Shown piece after piece: positions 1-5,943 of a DNA stretch of 7,855 nucleotides. The number at the start of each line of letters is the position of its first letter. Within the stretch, counting starts at the first letter, position 1. Source of the DNA: Deltaproteobacteria bacterium. GTDB lineage: Bacteria; Desulfobacterota; GWC2-55-46. Made by a program: the position numbers and the translations under genes. The stretch spans positions 1 to 7,855 of the forward strand of contig JACRNN010000162.1 of the NCBI GenBank assembly GCA_016234955.1, given 5' to 3'. The notes beneath the pieces were generated by a model, which was not told where the DNA came from, searched no databases, and worked only from the letters and a program-made list of their open reading frames with translations.

Positions 1-552
1 TATCACCACGTCGTCGGAAACGAGCCTGTAGCCCCTTGAGACGAGCTCGAGGGCGCACTCGCTCTTGCCGATGCCGCTCTTGCCTATGATGAGGACGCCG
101 ACCCCGAGGAGGTCCATAAGGACGCCGTGGAGCGTGGTGGTGGGGGCCAGCCTCCCCTCGAGGAATTTGGTGACGCGCTCGATGAAGACCGAAGAAGTGA
201 GTGTGGACTTGAAAAGCGGGATGTCCTTCCTTGCGCACAGCTCCAGGAGGAACCCGGGGGGCTCAAGCGCCCTGGTGACGATGATGGCCGGGAGCTCGGG
301 CTTTTCAAGCACGGCCATCGCCATCCTGAGCTTCTCCTCGGAAAGGCTCGTAAGATAGCCGACCTCCGCGGCCCCGAATACCTGTACCCTGTCCGAATGG
401 AGCTCCTCCAGGATCCCCGTCAGCAGGAGCCCCGGCTTCTGGATGAGGGATGTGGTGACCTCCCTGTCGAGGCCGCCCCCGCCGGCGACAAGCGTCAGGC
501 ATAACCTTGCAGGCAGTTCCCCCTCTAAAAACTCTTTTACGGGCGCCCCCAT
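1..552 (-). CDS. hprK: HPr kinase/phosphorylase HprK, N-terminal 184 residues (runs off left edge)
   Basis: Bifunctional enzyme of the phosphotransferase system that phosphorylates HPr on a serine using ATP (or pyrophosphate) and also removes that phosphate; in proteobacteria it belongs to the regulatory PTS. Translation from ATG 552 gives an N-terminal domain beginning MGAPVKEFLEGELP, with LVAGGGGLDREV near residue 30, typical of HprK. The C-terminal kinase domain then opens with a conserved His (H143, in LHGV), a Walker A loop GKSGIGKS (residues 157–164) followed by E165, and the acidic pair D180–D181. The HPr-binding signature further downstream is beyond the window. The frame is open from the ptsN stop at 733, so 552 was chosen because family homology begins there; the ribosome binding site is only weak. 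A TTG at 588 is a less likely alternative. Family assignment is secure; the exact start is less so. Confidence 0.93.
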   Translation of the reverse strand, partial: MGAPVKEFLEGELPARLCLTLVAGGGGLDREVTTSLIQKPGLLLTGILEELHSDRVQVFGAAEVGYLTSLSEEKLRMAMAVLEKPELPAIIVTRALEPPGFLLELCARKDIPLFKSTLTSSVFIERVTKFLEGRLAPTTTLHGVLMDLLGVGVLIIGKSGIGKSECALELVSRGYRLVSDDVVI

Positions 553-595
553 AACCCTGGCCTCTGTCGATAAGGTTTTTCCGGACAATGAACCG

Positions 596-615
596 CCCCG
601 CAACGGCCCGCGGGG
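596..615. repeat. GC-rich hairpin upstream of hprK
   Basis: Perfect 6-bp arms CCCCGC (596–601) and GCGGGG (610–615) around an 8-nt loop, with AATT on the right flank. The sequence resembles the CCCCGCGGC/GCCGCGGGG palindrome at 4968–4987, so it may be a decayed member of the same small repeat group. It would lie in the mRNA leader of hprK if that gene is read through from ptsN. No T-run follows, so it does not look like an intrinsic terminator. Confidence 0.4.
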
Positions 616-695
616 AATTGCACCCGGAGGATGAGATGAATCACCCCGGAGCAAGCTCAGGGGTATCCGAAGGAACTTACGTTCATAGCGTCGTG

Positions 696-726
696 GTTGA
701 AAAAGTCCAGGACGGACTGTTTCAAC
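696..726. repeat. Hairpin immediately downstream of ptsN
   Basis: Inverted repeat with 13-bp arms, GTTGAAAAAGTCC (696–708) and GGACTGTTTCAAC (714–726), matching at 12 of 13 positions around a 5-nt loop. It starts 7 bp after the ptsN stop in the transcribed direction. The position suggests RNA processing or attenuation between ptsN and hprK, but no terminal U-tract follows the stem. TTGAAAAAGTCC-type palindromes recur as intergenic repeats in some deltaproteobacterial genomes (recalled, not checked here), so a REP-like origin is equally likely. Confidence 0.6.
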
Positions 727-732
727 ATCCTG

Positions 733-1206
733 TCAGAGCGAAAGCCCCATCCTCCTGTCGGCCTCCACTATCACCCGGTAGACGTCGCCGGCCGTTTCGG
801 CGGTTGTGAGCCTGTGCCTGAACTCCTGGTTCTTCAACAGGTGAGAGATGCCGGCCATTATCTTCAAGTGGGCGGCCGTCGAGTTCTCAGGGGCGACTAT
901 CATGAAAAAAAGGTATACAGGCCGCTTGTCCATCGAGTCGAAATCGACCCCCGGCCTGCTCCTTCCGAAAAACACCCGTATCTCGGTTATACCCTTTATC
1001 TTGCCGTGCGGTATCGCCACGCCGTGGCCTATGCCGGTGGAGCCGAACTTCTCCCTTTCAAGGATGGCGTTGAGTACCCTTTCCGCGTCCACTCCATCCA
1101 CCCTCGATGCGGCGCATGACACCATCTCCTCAAGCAACTGCCTTTTGCCGCGCGCCTTAAGATCGGTTATAATATAATCTTCCTTCAAAACATCCGCCAG
1201 CCTCAT
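733..1206 (-). CDS. ptsN: PTS EIIA-Ntr regulatory protein PtsN
   Basis: A 157-residue EIIA protein of the fructose/mannitol family in its nitrogen-PTS form. It accepts phosphate from the Ntr phosphorelay and acts by protein–protein regulation rather than sugar uptake. The active-site histidine is H67 in GVAIPHGK; the preceding stretch FGSTGIGHG and the later VAPENSTAAHLKIMAGIS are characteristic of the family. No membrane segments are present, and the protein is expected in the cytoplasm. The ATG at 1206 is supported by a good Shine–Dalgarno AAGGTGG six bases upstream. It follows hpf by 95 bp and precedes hprK by 180 bp, the usual rpoN–hpf–ptsN–hprK neighbourhood, so its phosphorylation state probably communicates with HprK/HPr and with the RpoN regulon. 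Confidence 0.95.
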   Translation of the reverse strand: MRLADVLKEDYIITDLKARGKRQLLEEMVSCAASRVDGVDAERVLNAILEREKFGSTGIGHGVAIPHGKIKGITEIRVFFGRSRPGVDFDSMDKRPVYLFFMIVAPENSTAAHLKIMAGISHLLKNQEFRHRLTTAETAGDVYRVIVEADRRMGLSL

Positions 1207-1301
1207 ATTGCGCCACCTTGCCGGAATTTACGCGGCGGAAATACCCCGGGAAACCCATCGAGGCCGCGCATTATCCGGATGCGTCCCCGTCCCGGGGCGG
1301 C

Positions 1302-1835
1302 TTACTTGACCGTGGTTTCGATGAGGCCGTAGTCGCCGTCGCCAAGCCTGTATATCACGTTTATATTGCTTGTCACGGAGTCGGTGAAGACCAGGAACTC
1401 CTTATCCGCCACGTCCATCTGCATGGCGGCCTCCTCCACGGACATCGGCTTCAAGAACTGGTTCTCCTTCTTCACCACCCTATGGCGGGCCGCGGCGCCC
1501 TCGGCGCCGGGGGTTATGTACCTGATGCTTGCGCTGGAATTATGGGCCTTGTGCCCCTTTGTCTTGTCCTTGTGCTTCTTGGCCTGCACATCGAGCTTAT
1601 CTATCGCCATATCTATGGCCGAGTACATGTCCTGTGTGTCCCCCTGCGCCTTCGTGGTAACGCCGCTTGCGACGATGGTGCAGTCGGCGATGTGCCTTAT
1701 CTTCTCCACGGAAAGCACCCAGTGCGCTTCTATAGGCTCGAAAAAGTACTTGGCGAGCCTCTCGGTCTTCTCCTCGGCGTATTTTCTGAGCGGCTCTGAA
1801 GACTCCATATGCCTGAATGTGACGGTAACTCGCAT
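1302..1835 (-). CDS. hpf: Long-form ribosome hibernation promoting factor HPF (sigma-54 modulation protein family)
   Basis: A 177-residue protein that binds the 30S decoding region and promotes inactive 100S ribosome dimers in starvation. The N-terminal HPF/YfiA-type domain covers about residues 1–95 (MRVTVTFRHMESS, then MYSAIDMAIDKLDVQAKKHKDK). A low-complexity linker follows (about 96–122), then the C-terminal dimerisation domain (about 123–177, including FLKPMSVEEAAMQMD and INVIYRLGDGDYGLIE). Having both domains makes it the long form, unlike the roughly 95-residue short form next to rpoN in enteric bacteria. The start at 1835 has a strong Shine–Dalgarno, GGAGG, about 7 nt upstream. It is separated from rpoN by 260 bp carrying a MITE-like element, so it may have its own promoter, although I could not identify one. 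Confidence 0.95.
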   Translation of the reverse strand: MRVTVTFRHMESSEPLRKYAEEKTERLAKYFFEPIEAHWVLSVEKIRHIADCTIVASGVTTKAQGDTQDMYSAIDMAIDKLDVQAKKHKDKTKGHKAHNSSASIRYITPGAEGAAARHRVVKKENQFLKPMSVEEAAMQMDVADKEFLVFTDSVTSNINVIYRLGDGDYGLIETTVK

Positions 1836-1855
1836 CTCCCTACCTCCGTTTATTT

Positions 1856-2043
1856 GAGGCTACCTCTAAAAATAGCTCTTTTTCCTGATCTCTTTGTTGG
1901 GGCGAAAATAAAATGCTCACATATTCGCATATATGCTCCGCTTTTTATTTTAGCGTTCTGAAACCCCTTGGGCCTTCAGCCCTGAGAGGTTTCACTCCAC
2001 CGAGGCTTCAGAAACTAAAAAACTGATTTTTAGAGGCAGCCTT
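1856..2043. mobile_element. MITE-like non-coding element between rpoN and hpf
   Basis: The 188-bp stretch is bounded by inverted terminal repeats: 1856–1873 reads GAGGCTACCTCTAAAAAT, and the reverse complement of 2026–2043 reads AAGGCTGCCTCTAAAAAT, 16 of 18 matching. The AT-rich interior has no coding frame. It holds two further symmetrical blocks: CGAAAATAAAA near 1903 facing TTTTTATTTTAGCG near 1942, and a TGAAACC/GGTTTCA stem (1959–1965 with 1988–1994). Size, terminal repeats and lack of coding capacity fit a miniature inverted-repeat element. I see no convincing target-site duplication and no transposase in the window, so mobility is inferred. Confidence 0.55.
1948..1994 (-). repeat. Dispersed hairpin motif, copy 1 (GGTTTCAGAACG type)
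   Basis: Arms TGAAACC (1959–1965) and GGTTTCA (1988–1994) form a 7-bp stem with a further GGGC/GCCC stem inside. On the minus strand it ends in GGTTTCAGAACGCTAAAA (1965–1948). The same 18-mer with one mismatch occurs on the plus strand at 5223–5240, also after a TGAAACC arm. It lies inside the MITE-like element between rpoN and hpf. Confidence 0.5.
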
Positions 2044-2096
2044 GAATGAAGCTCTCCTAAGCCCAAGCCGCGGGCCGTGCCGCCCGCCATGCATTT

Positions 2097-3536
2097 TCAG
2101 TAGTGCGCCTTTCTCCTGTTGGAGGAGAGATACCCGAGCGCCTCCCTGTACTTCGTTGCGGTCCTCCTGGCCACCTCTATGCCGGACTTCTTGAGAAGCT
2201 CCGCTATCTGCTTGTCGCTCAACGGGTTCTTGGAGTCCTCGGCCTCTATCAGATGCTTTACCTTCTCCTTGATGTACTCAACCGCGACGTCGCTGCCGTC
2301 GGACTTGCTCATGCCCGTTGAGAAGAAGTACTTGAGCTCAAAGAGCCCCCTCGGGGTCTGGACGTATTTATTCGAGGTCACCCGGCTTACGGTAGACTCG
2401 TGCACCCCGATATCCGCGGCGACGTCCTTGAGGACAAGGGGCTTCAAGTACTTGAGCCCCTTGTCGAGGAACTCCCTCTGGAACCTCACTATGCACTCCA
2501 CCACCCTGTATATGGTCCTCTGCCTCTGATGCACGCTCTTTATGAGCCATACCGCGGAGCGGAGCTTGTCCTGGATGTACCCCTTGGCGTTGTCGCTTGC
2601 CTGGCCGCCGCCCTTGAGCAGTTCTCTATAGTACGGGCTTATCTTGAGCTTAGGCATCCCGTCCTCGTTGAGCGTAACGACGTAGTCGTCCCCGACCTTG
2701 TTTATGAAGACGTCCGGCACTATCGCCCTCGCCTCCTCGCGGCCCCACCCGGCGCCCGGGGTCGGGTTGAGGCATTTGTTCATTATCTTTACGGCCTCGT
2801 AGACCTCTTCAACCGGTATGCCGAGGCGCTTTGCGACGGCCTTGTAGTGCTTCCTGGCGATACCGTCGAGGTGTAAGGATATTATCTCCTCGACGACGGT
2901 ATCCCTCACCGGGAGGTTTACGGCCTGCAGGAGCAGGCACTCCCTCAGGTTCATGGCGCCCACCCCGACGGGGTCGAACTGCTGTACCGTCTTGAGGACG
3001 CTTTTTACGCGCCCCGCCGGCATGCCCGTGTGCGAGGCTATCTCGGCGAGCGTGGCCTCCGCAAGCTCCGCGCCGCTCAAGTCCGTCTCATCGAGCACCC
3101 TCAGATATCCGTCCTCGTCTATATTGCCGACGATGAACTCCCCTATCATCTGGTCTTCCGGGCTGAGCCCCAGCATCATGAGCTGCCAGAGGAGATGCTC
3201 ATTGAGGCTGCCGCCGGAGGAGGAGATGTTGCCCACGAGGTCGTCGTCCTCGTCCTTCGCGTTGAAGTCGACCCCCTTGCCCCTCGTCGCGTAATCGCTC
3301 TGCTCCTCGATATACGCCTGCCAGTCGACCTCCGGTTTTTCCGCCTGCGCCGGGGCGGCCTCCTGGTTGTCCGTGCCGGTGGTATCCTCAAGCACGGGAT
3401 TGGTCTGGACCTCCTCCATCACCAGCTCCTCGAGTTCGAGCCTGGAGAGCTGCAGCAGCTTTATCGCAAGCTGCAACTGCGGCGTCATAACGAGGTTCTG
3501 GGTAAGCCTCAGTTCCTGTTTGAGTTCGTATGCCAT
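2097..3536 (-). CDS. rpoN: RNA polymerase sigma-54 factor RpoN
   Basis: A complete 479-residue sigma-54, the alternative sigma factor that recognises –24/–12 promoters and needs AAA+ activators to open DNA. Region I (about 1–50) carries the activator-interacting helix LRLTQNLVMTPQLQLAIKLL. Region II (about 51–100) is acidic and variable. The core-binding domain begins about residue 108 and includes DPVGVGAMNLREC (188–200). The helix-turn-helix lies near 369–390 (LKDVAADIGVHESTVSRV). The RpoN box is ARRTATKYRE at 456–465, against the common ARRTVAKYRE, so two box positions differ from consensus. Start 3536 has a modest AGAGG about 10 nt upstream. It follows lptB by 52 bp, with no obvious terminator between, so it is probably cotranscribed with the lpt genes. 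Confidence 0.98.
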   Translation of the reverse strand: MAYELKQELRLTQNLVMTPQLQLAIKLLQLSRLELEELVMEEVQTNPVLEDTTGTDNQEAAPAQAEKPEVDWQAYIEEQSDYATRGKGVDFNAKDEDDDLVGNISSSGGSLNEHLLWQLMMLGLSPEDQMIGEFIVGNIDEDGYLRVLDETDLSGAELAEATLAEIASHTGMPAGRVKSVLKTVQQFDPVGVGAMNLRECLLLQAVNLPVRDTVVEEIISLHLDGIARKHYKAVAKRLGIPVEEVYEAVKIMNKCLNPTPGAGWGREEARAIVPDVFINKVGDDYVVTLNEDGMPKLKISPYYRELLKGGGQASDNAKGYIQDKLRSAVWLIKSVHQRQRTIYRVVECIVRFQREFLDKGLKYLKPLVLKDVAADIGVHESTVSRVTSNKYVQTPRGLFELKYFFSTGMSKSDGSDVAVEYIKEKVKHLIEAEDSKNPLSDKQIAELLKKSGIEVARRTATKYREALGYLSSNRRKAHY

Positions 3537-3588
3537 AAGTTGCCGGCCTCTATAGCTAATTGCGGAACCGGGACGGGGCCCTGCCCCC

Positions 3589-4325
3589 TCAGAGCTTGAA
3601 CTTCTCTCCGAGGTAGACCTCCCTGACGCGCTTGCTGTCGAGTATCTCCGCCGGGGTCCCTGACTTGAGGAGCTTGCCGTCGCCTATTATATACGCCCTG
3701 TCGCATATGCCGAGCGTCGCGCCGACGTTGTGGTCCGTCACGAGTATGCCTATGGACTTTTTCTTGAGATCGAGCATTATATCCTGTATGTCCCCCACCG
3801 CTATCGGGTCTATCCCCGAGAACGGCTCGTCGAGGAGGAGGAACGACGGCGAATTCACGAGGGCCCTTGCTATCTCCACCCTCCTCCTCTCCCCGCCTGA
3901 AAGGGCGTACGCCATGGACTTGGAGAGGTGGAGCACTCCGAGCTCGTCGAGGAGGTCTGAGAGCCGAGTCCGCATCTCCTGGGCCGGGATATCGAGGAAC
4001 TCTATTATGGACTTTACGTTATCCTCGACCGTGAGTTTCCTGAATACGGACGGCTCCTGCGGCAGATAGCTTATGCCGCGCCTGGCCCTCTCGTACATCG
4101 GGAGGGAGGTTATGTCGTCGTCTCCCAGGGCTACCGTACCCGAGTCCGGGCTTACAAGCCCCACTATCATGTAAAAGGTGGTCGTCTTGCCTGCGCCGTT
4201 GGGGCCGAGGAGCCCGACTATCTCCCCCGGCTCTATGTGCAGGGCTCTATGTGCAGACTGACCCCGTCCACCACCTTCCTTTTCTTAAAGGACTTGGCGA
4301 GCCCTTTTACAGCGAGCTTCTTCAC
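3589..4325 (-). CDS. lptB: LPS export ABC transporter ATPase LptB, frame broken by a 14-bp tandem duplication
   Basis: LptB is the cytoplasmic ATPase that drives LPS extraction by LptFG and transfer through LptC and LptA. The gene starts at GTG 4325, nine bases after an AGGAGA Shine–Dalgarno, and overlaps the end of lptA by 41 bp. The first frame reads MKKLAVKGLAKSFKKRK and on to VSLHIEP, then hits TAG within the duplicated 14-bp unit at 4229–4256. The rest continues in another frame as EPGEIVGLLGPNGAGKTT through to the stop at 3589. Deleting one unit gives a 240-residue protein, the normal LptB length, with Walker A GPNGAGKT (36–43), signature LSGGERRRVEIARAL, Walker B FLLLDEPFSGIDP and switch histidine in VTDHNV. 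As read, the gene is disrupted: the longest ATG-started piece (from 4170) lacks Walker A. Sequencing or assembly error, a recent mutation, or a second lptB elsewhere are all possible. Confidence 0.93.
4229..4256. repeat. Perfect 14-bp tandem duplication inside lptB
   Basis: Two adjacent identical units GGCTCTATGTGCAG, 4229–4242 and 4243–4256 on the plus strand, read CTGCACATAGAGCC on the coding strand. Fourteen is not a multiple of three, so the second copy shifts the lptB frame just before the Walker A motif and brings an in-frame TAG. A single copy reads cleanly as VSLHIEPGEIVG, the expected LptB sequence. Confidence 0.97.
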
Positions 4326-4902
4326 TGGCGTGGCTCTCCTGGGCCTTTGGAGGCCCGTGGTCTTCGCACTTCTTCTCCGGCATTATGACGGCCTTCACCC
4401 TCCCGCCCGCGGCGCTCTCGACGACGGCCTTGTCCTCGTCGATATATACCGTTATCTTCTCGCCCTTGACGGTATCGGTGCACTGCTGTATCTGCGGGTG
4501 CCCGCCGGTAAGGACGACGGTGCGGCTCTTCCTGTCGTATCGGGCCTTCTCCGACCTTGAGGTCTTGTCCGCCTGTAAAATAACCACGTTGCCCCGGGCC
4601 TCTATATGGCTCACCTCGTTGTTCGCGTCATAATATACATAAAGGGTATCCGAGCAGACCGTAAAGTCCTCGACCGCCGTCACATTGCCCTCGAAGACGA
4701 CGAACTTCTTGCCCCTGTCGGCCTCCATCGAGTCAGAGGTGACGGTGACAGGCTTCCGGGGTTTCTCTTTCGCGGCCCCCTGGTGCGCATCCGTATCCTT
4801 CACGCCCCCGGCGTCTTTCGCCCGGCAGACGCCGTGCGCCGTCAGGTTGACAACCAATGAGGCGGCGAGCGCCCAGAGTGCCATGTTCGTTTTAAGCGCC
4901 AT
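4285..4902 (-). CDS. lptA: LPS transport periplasmic protein LptA (OstA-like)
   Basis: A 205-residue periplasmic protein whose beta-jellyroll repeats form the bridge carrying LPS from LptC to LptD. The N-terminus is a Sec-type signal peptide with hydrophobic core MALWALAASLVVNLTAHGV (7–25), probably cleaved near residue 28. The Cys at 26 lacks a lipobox, so it is not read as a lipoprotein. The OstA/LptA domain spans about 52–165, with SDSMEADRGKKFVVFEGNV, then ARGNVVILQADKTSRSEKA and the strand KITVYIDEDKAVVES. A charged tail (about 175–205) with two cysteines has no assigned role. The ATG at 4902 has AGAGGA seven nt upstream; an in-frame ATG at codon 7 is a weaker alternative. Its last codons overlap the lptB start. 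It is separated from lptC by a repeat-filled 362-bp gap, unusual for genes normally abutting. Confidence 0.92.
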   Translation of the reverse strand: MALKTNMALWALAASLVVNLTAHGVCRAKDAGGVKDTDAHQGAAKEKPRKPVTVTSDSMEADRGKKFVVFEGNVTAVEDFTVCSDTLYVYYDANNEVSHIEARGNVVILQADKTSRSEKARYDRKSRTVVLTGGHPQIQQCTDTVKGEKITVYIDEDKAVVESAAGGRVKAVIMPEKKCEDHGPPKAQESHASEEARCKRARQVL

Positions 4903-4918
4903 GCCGCAATCCTCTAAC

Positions 4919-5188
4919 AGGCTGCTGAAAAAGCCCCATCTGCGGTGTCGTCATCGTCGTTGAAGCTCCCCGCGGCTTGCCGCGGGGAATCTTCGACATA
5001 TAAGGGAGTATAGATTTCTATTCGCTCGCTTGACCCCGCAACAGCAAGCTACGGGTCTCGCGCTCGCTATGCATGTTCGTCACTGCGGCGTACAGAAAAA
5101 GTACGCCTTCCCATTGCAATTGTAAAGACGCAATGGGAACCCTGCCTCACTCCTCGACTCCTTGCATCTGGAACTTTTTGAGCAGCCT
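4919..5188. mobile_element. MITE-like element with AGGCTGCT…AAAAAG terminal repeats between lptC and lptA
   Basis: The stretch 4903–5264 (362 bp) has no gene. Most of it lies between inverted ends: 4919–4933 AGGCTGCTGAAAAAG and, from the other strand, 5188–5174 AGGCTGCTCAAAAAG (14 of 15), with similarity continuing inward (CCATCTGC facing CCAGATGC). Perfect stems occur inside at 5087–5093/5101–5107 (GGCGTAC/GTACGCC) and 5108–5117/5130–5139 (TTCCCATTGC/GCAATGGGAA). A different repeat (4961–5077) appears inserted in its left half. The ends and the GGCGTAC…GTACGCC centre resemble an intergenic repeat I recall from Geobacter-like genomes, unverified here. No transposase is present. Confidence 0.55.
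4961..5077 (-). repeat. REPIN-like dispersed repeat, copy A (minus orientation)
   Basis: On the minus strand this unit begins AACATGCATAGCGAGCG (5077–5061), then a GACCC…GGGTC stem, a second AGCGAGCGAAT box, an AT-rich spacer, and a terminal palindrome with arms CCCCGCGGC (4968–4976) and GCCGCGGGG (4979–4987), extended by GAAG/CTTC (4962–4965 with 4991–4994). The same order of blocks occurs in opposite orientation at 5944–6055. Paired palindromes in a unit of about 115 bp resemble REPIN elements mobilised in trans by RAYT transposases; that origin is inferred. Confidence 0.55.
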
Positions 5189-5190
5189 TA

Positions 5191-5240
5191 TGAAACCGCC
5201 CTGGGTTTAAAATCACCTCAGTGGTTTCAGAACGTTAAAA
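5191..5240 (+). repeat. Dispersed hairpin motif, copy 2 (GGTTTCAGAACG type)
   Basis: Arms TGAAACC (5191–5197) and GGTTTCA (5223–5229) form a 7-bp stem around a 25-nt loop, followed by GGTTTCAGAACGTTAAAA (5223–5240), one mismatch from the motif at 1965–1948 on the minus strand. It fills most of the space between the MITE-like element and the lptC stop codon. Confidence 0.5.
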
Positions 5241-5264
5241 AATTTTGAGTTTTTCCGCAACCTG

Positions 5265-5828
5265 CTATATCGAGCCGTCCTTGAAGACCGCCTTGACATT
5301 TTTTGACAATCTGAACTTCCCGTCATCGATGGTGGCGAAAAGGCCGTCCCCCGCGAGGTCTATGCTCTTCGAGGTTATCTCGACATGGTCCTTTGTGGTC
5401 AGTTCCTTAGTCTTCATCATGTATTTGAGCCTCTCCGTCGTAAGCCTGTACCCGTCGTCCGTCTCCACGACCACGGAGCCTATGGCCTCGACCTCTCCCG
5501 TAGACTCGGAAAACCTGCCCTCCCTGGCCTTGAGCGTCGAGGGGCCTCCGGTTTTCGGATAAAATTTGAGCCTCACCGATTCAAGGACCGTAACTGAGCC
5601 GTCCCTGGAGCGCACCGCCGAGTCCGCGTCGAGCTCCCATTCCATGCGGCCGCTCTTGGTGCCGGCGTAATGGACCTTGTCGACCTTGACGCCCACCTTC
5701 TTGTCCTCGGTAAACGTTATCCTGACGCTGTTGCCTGTCCTTTTGTAATGGATAAAGACCAAAACGATTATGCCGCCTATGGATGCCGCTATAAACGCCA
5801 AGAGTAACGCCCTTATTCTACGGTCCAT
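5265..5828 (-). CDS. lptC: LPS export system protein LptC
   Basis: A 187-residue bitopic inner-membrane protein that receives LPS from the LptBFG transporter and passes it to LptA. A single N-terminal membrane segment (about residues 6–26, LLLAFIAASIGGIIVLVFI) is preceded by a positive MDRRIR end, placing the rest in the periplasm. The LptC/YrbK-type beta-jellyroll follows (about 43–184), with typical blocks GRMEWELDADSAVRS, FYPKTGGPSTLKAREG, VVVETDDGYRLTTERLKY and VEITSKSIDLAGDG. Length is normal for the family. The Shine–Dalgarno before ATG 5828 is weak. It is the first gene after a strong sigma-70-type promoter at 5908–5936, and lptA–lptB–rpoN follow in the same direction, so it probably heads that transcription unit. 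Confidence 0.92.
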   Translation of the reverse strand: MDRRIRALLLAFIAASIGGIIVLVFIHYKRTGNSVRITFTEDKKVGVKVDKVHYAGTKSGRMEWELDADSAVRSRDGSVTVLESVRLKFYPKTGGPSTLKAREGRFSESTGEVEAIGSVVVETDDGYRLTTERLKYMMKTKELTTKDHVEITSKSIDLAGDGLFATIDDGKFRLSKNVKAVFKDGSI

Positions 5829-5907
5829 TGTATTCGCTCATAACCTGTGCCAACCCTCGGCAAACTTAACGCACAAACGGCAAAAGCGCGCCCCTCGACA
5901 CGCAAAA

Positions 5908-5936
5908 ATTATACCATCAGCGAATAGGCGTGTAAA
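5908..5936 (-). promoter_or_regulatory. Predicted sigma-70 promoter of the lptC–lptA–lptB–rpoN unit
   Basis: On the minus strand a –35 box TTTACA (5936–5931; consensus TTGACA) is followed after exactly 17 bp by a perfect –10 box TATAAT (5913–5908). The expected transcript start is near 5900, about 70 nt before the lptC ATG. It lies 8 bp inside the edge of the repeat at 5944–6055, so the promoter is not part of that repeat. Confidence 0.75.
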
Positions 5937-5943
5937 GATTTTT

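Noticed and set aside
2070..2087. GCGGGC/GCCCGC hairpin after rpoN as an intrinsic terminator
   Set aside because: The stem is only 6 bp and no T-run follows in the transcribed direction.
3030..3599. Long plus-strand open frame antisense to rpoN (189 codons), and similar ones at 1218–1799 and 2400–2876
   Set aside because: They lie opposite strongly supported minus-strand genes, have no recognisable domains, and are expected in GC-rich coding DNA.
3589..4170. Treating lptB as a 193-residue gene starting at ATG 4170
   Set aside because: That ATG is inside the conserved Walker A region (…GKTTTFYM); the product would lack the ATP-binding loop. The true start is GTG 4325 with a frame break between.
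4825..4840. LptA as a lipoprotein because of Cys26 near the signal peptide end
   Set aside because: The residues before the Cys (AHGV) do not form a lipobox; LptA is normally a soluble periplasmic protein.
5007..5012. Possible –10 box TATACT (minus strand) as a separate lptA promoter
   Set aside because: No reasonable –35 box at 16–18 bp spacing is seen, and it lies inside a repeat element.
5842..5858. TGGCAC on the minus strand upstream of lptC as a sigma-54 promoter
   Set aside because: The required TTGC element at the correct spacing is absent, and a good sigma-70-type promoter lies just upstream.
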